Shown here: positions 61,821 to 64,000 of the stretch, one piece after another
How the letters are laid out: every line of letters begins with the position of its first letter
Numbering within the stretch: the first letter of the stretch is position 1
Assembly: GCA_000310025.1 (NCBI GenBank)
Contig: FN649750.1
Coordinates: 1,187,038-1,251,037, forward strand
Length of the DNA: 64,000 bases
DNA from: Ectocarpus siliculosus
Lineage: Eukaryota; Sar; Phaeophyceae; Ectocarpales; Ectocarpaceae
Direction of reading: 5' to 3'
Notes under the pieces: generated by a model
Databases searched by the model: none
Seen by the model: only the letters and a program-made list of their open reading frames with translations
What the model was told of the DNA's origin: nothing
Program-made: the position numbers and the translations under genes

Positions 61821-62294
61821 TGAAAATTGATCAGACGTTGTTGACTCAGGTCGTTGTCAAACAGGAAGGGAAAATTCCCTTTCTAAAAAATAATGAAGCT
61901 AAGAATTGATCGCCTCCTTCATCATTTCGAAGTCCTTGTAGTCGCTCGGGAGGATGTTGTTAACCTACCGATACTACCACGACGCTGTTATCAACGACAC
62001 AGAAAGTAGCAACAGAGCAATAATGTTGAAGTCAACAACCCCGAGCAGTACCGTGCGTCAGAAACAGCTACATGGAGTTTCGACGATGCTCTTCCTGTGA
62101 TGGCCGATTCCAGTTTCTCGCTAGAACGTACCATACCGATCAACGAAAGATCGCGCGAGAGTGGTATTTCCGTTTTCTCATCTCCGGCACAATAATAGGG
62201 TTCTCTGTTGACTCCACCTGCGCAGCACGAGCTACCAATCAACGAAAGGTCTGCAACAACAGTACCACCTCCGCAATCCCAACAACGACGACGA

Positions 62295-62705
62295 CGACGA
62301 CAATGGCCGGCCAACTGTTCCACCCCCTCCCGATGGCGGGAAGTACCAACTCACATCACAAACACCCCAAGGCGGTCAAACAACCATTATAGTGTTGCAC
62401 GAGGTAAAGACACTTGAGCGGGCCATCTACCGCCTGCCTCCATGACCGATTCCCTCGTGGGGCTCAACCTTGACCGCAACGACAAGATGGTCATTGGATC
62501 AAAATTCATCCAACGGAAGACGCTCTCCACCGGTGACGAGAATAAGCATATCTTTGTCGTATTCTTGTCACCGATAGAGAATGTCCTCCATCCAGTCAAG
62601 CTTGGTCCAGAGACCATCTAGTCGTTGCTTCGAAGCCGAGCCTCACGGAAGGCGGTCGTGGAAGCCGACCGCACGTCCGCTCACTTTCTTTGCCTCCTGC
62701 AACAA
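62295..62705. repeat. Dispersed repeat family B, copy 2
   Basis: Second copy of the sequence at 59345-59740, same orientation, with the same internal palindrome in diverged form. Its right end runs into the 98-base tandem duplication that follows. Confidence 0.8.
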
Positions 62706-62858
62706 GGTAGTGGGTTGTAGGCGGTTGTTGGAATTGGGTTTTGTGTTCTGGTGTAGTCAGAAGCCGACCGCACGTCCGCTCACTGTCTTTGCCTCCTGCA
62801 ACAAGCTAGTGGGTTGTAGGCGGTTGTTGGAATTGGGTTTTGTGTTCTGGTGTAGTCA
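62663..62858. repeat. 98-base tandem duplication
   Basis: Two nearly identical adjacent copies of AAGCCGACCGCACGTCCGCT through TTTTGTGTTCTGGTGTAGTC, starting near 62663 and 62761. Confidence 0.9.
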
Positions 62859-62859
62859 G

Positions 62860-64000
62860 GTGATGATCTATGTCCACCGTCGTGATCGTACTGGGTGTTG
62901 GCGACGGCGGGGACAGTTGAGGGATGAATGATGTTGCCACTACGGGCGGTAGCTCATGGTACTGGTATAGCGTTTCGACAACACTGGCATGCTTGTTTCG
63001 GCTTTTTTCTCGAAACAGACCCTTTTTCTTCGACCTCTTCCTTCCAATCGCCGCCACGCATGACGCGATCAACCGTGAACCACTTGCGGTATATCACTCC
63101 AATCTCACCATGAGCCCCTTTCGCACGCGGTAGCGATGCCGCCGTTGCTAAGAGGACGCTGAAACCCGGCATGCCTAGCGGGTGCAACGACGAAAACGAC
63201 TCTTGCTTTACTCGTACAACAGATCGTTGAGCGTTTAATTTCCACCCACCTGGAGAGACATAACACATCTAAGGCCACAAGCAACATGTGCCCACGGCAC
63301 GCACGCACTAAAATGTAGAAATATATACAACCCCACATCCCTCCCCAAGACAAGCAAATCACTCGCAAAAATGTAGCATATTTTCGAACAAAATATTGTC
63401 CGCTCGATGACCAGTTGCAACGATACACAGCCCAAAGTCCAGACAAGAGTGGAACAACATAAAACGAAGAGTAAGCTCACAGTCTGGAAAGATAAACCAT
63501 TTCCACATGGTTTTTATTGTAAAGACAACAACAACACAGACAAGGTTCTGGAACCGTTTACCAGATACATTGGGTAACTCTTGACTCGAAACACAGACAC
63601 ACACACGGACGATCGTAACCGAAAACAGCAGAAATACAAGCCTGCTCATCGTGTGACCAAAGTACTTGGTGCTTCTCTCCTACACGGCAATATGACCATC
63701 GTTCTTTCCTGGTGGTGGCCAACATGCGATTCAAGTGCGGGACGTATTTTTCTAAACGAGGCATTGCATCACACATTTGCATCCACATGTTCACCGCACA
63801 CACATCCTATGAGAGGGCTCTATCGCTTCATGAAATTAAAAAACCCCGGCGTTCGGGTATAGAAACGCGCCGTGTGTGGAAGAACCGCCGCTCTGCGCTT
63901 CTTCCGCTTGTCCCTACTCTGCAGGTCACAGGATGGAGCTAGCTTTGTAGGCCTTTCTCGGCTGACACCGGTCCATCTAACACCACCACCTGTAGGACGG
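62860..64000. other. No supported gene
   Basis: Short overlapping ORFs on both strands with no splice-bounded protein-like exon and no recognised domain. The last 100 bases (CTGCAG followed by GTCACAGGATGG) could begin an exon of a gene outside the window, but I cannot support it. Confidence 0.35.

Overview
The window looks like nuclear DNA of a brown alga (Phaeophyceae), most like Ectocarpus. The evidence is indirect. Genes are broken into short, GC-rich exons of 47 to 790 nt, separated by introns of several hundred bases to 4 kb with pyrimidine-rich microsatellites. Gene content is eukaryotic: meiotic recombinase DMC1, SAGA subunit SGF29, a PTC1-like PP2C phosphatase and a nuclear tRNA-Ser. 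A base-called but visibly degraded read end beside a 100-N gap suggests a Sanger-era assembly. No ribosomal, organellar, bacterial or CRISPR features were seen. Gene models were built by hand from splice signals and phase. Four models (SGF29, the winged-helix gene, DMC1, PP2C) rest on family-diagnostic motifs. The three left-hand minus-strand genes rest on phase-consistent splicing and protein-like sequence.

Layout. 1-14 kb: three minus-strand genes. They are a protein with a degenerate response-regulator receiver domain (running off the left edge), an unrecognised soluble protein (6.0-9.8 kb) and an unrecognised multi-pass membrane protein (11.7-13.8 kb). 14-15.5 kb holds no convincing gene. 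15.5-25.4 kb, plus strand: an SGF29 homologue with tandem Tudor domains, followed directly on the same strand by exons for a forkhead-like winged-helix domain. The two can be joined in phase into one protein or read as two genes. 25.4-31.5 kb: gene-poor, with a tRNA-like sequence and a foldback element flanked by palindrome-containing direct repeats. 31.5-40.3 kb, minus strand: complete eight-exon DMC1, whose introns hold a Tc1/mariner-type MITE, a tandem dispersed repeat and the gap. 41.0-52.0 kb, plus strand: complete ten-exon PP2C, head-to-head with DMC1, with a tRNA-Ser(CGA) gene antisense in an intron. 52-64 kb: no gene I can support; decayed tandem, inverted and dispersed repeats dominate from 56 kb on.

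Functional links are limited. SGF29 would read H3K4 methylation for the SAGA acetyltransferase complex and the winged-helix protein probably binds DNA. DMC1 performs meiotic strand exchange and the PP2C reverses Ser/Thr phosphorylation. Nothing suggests a shared pathway, but DMC1 and PP2C share a short divergent promoter region.
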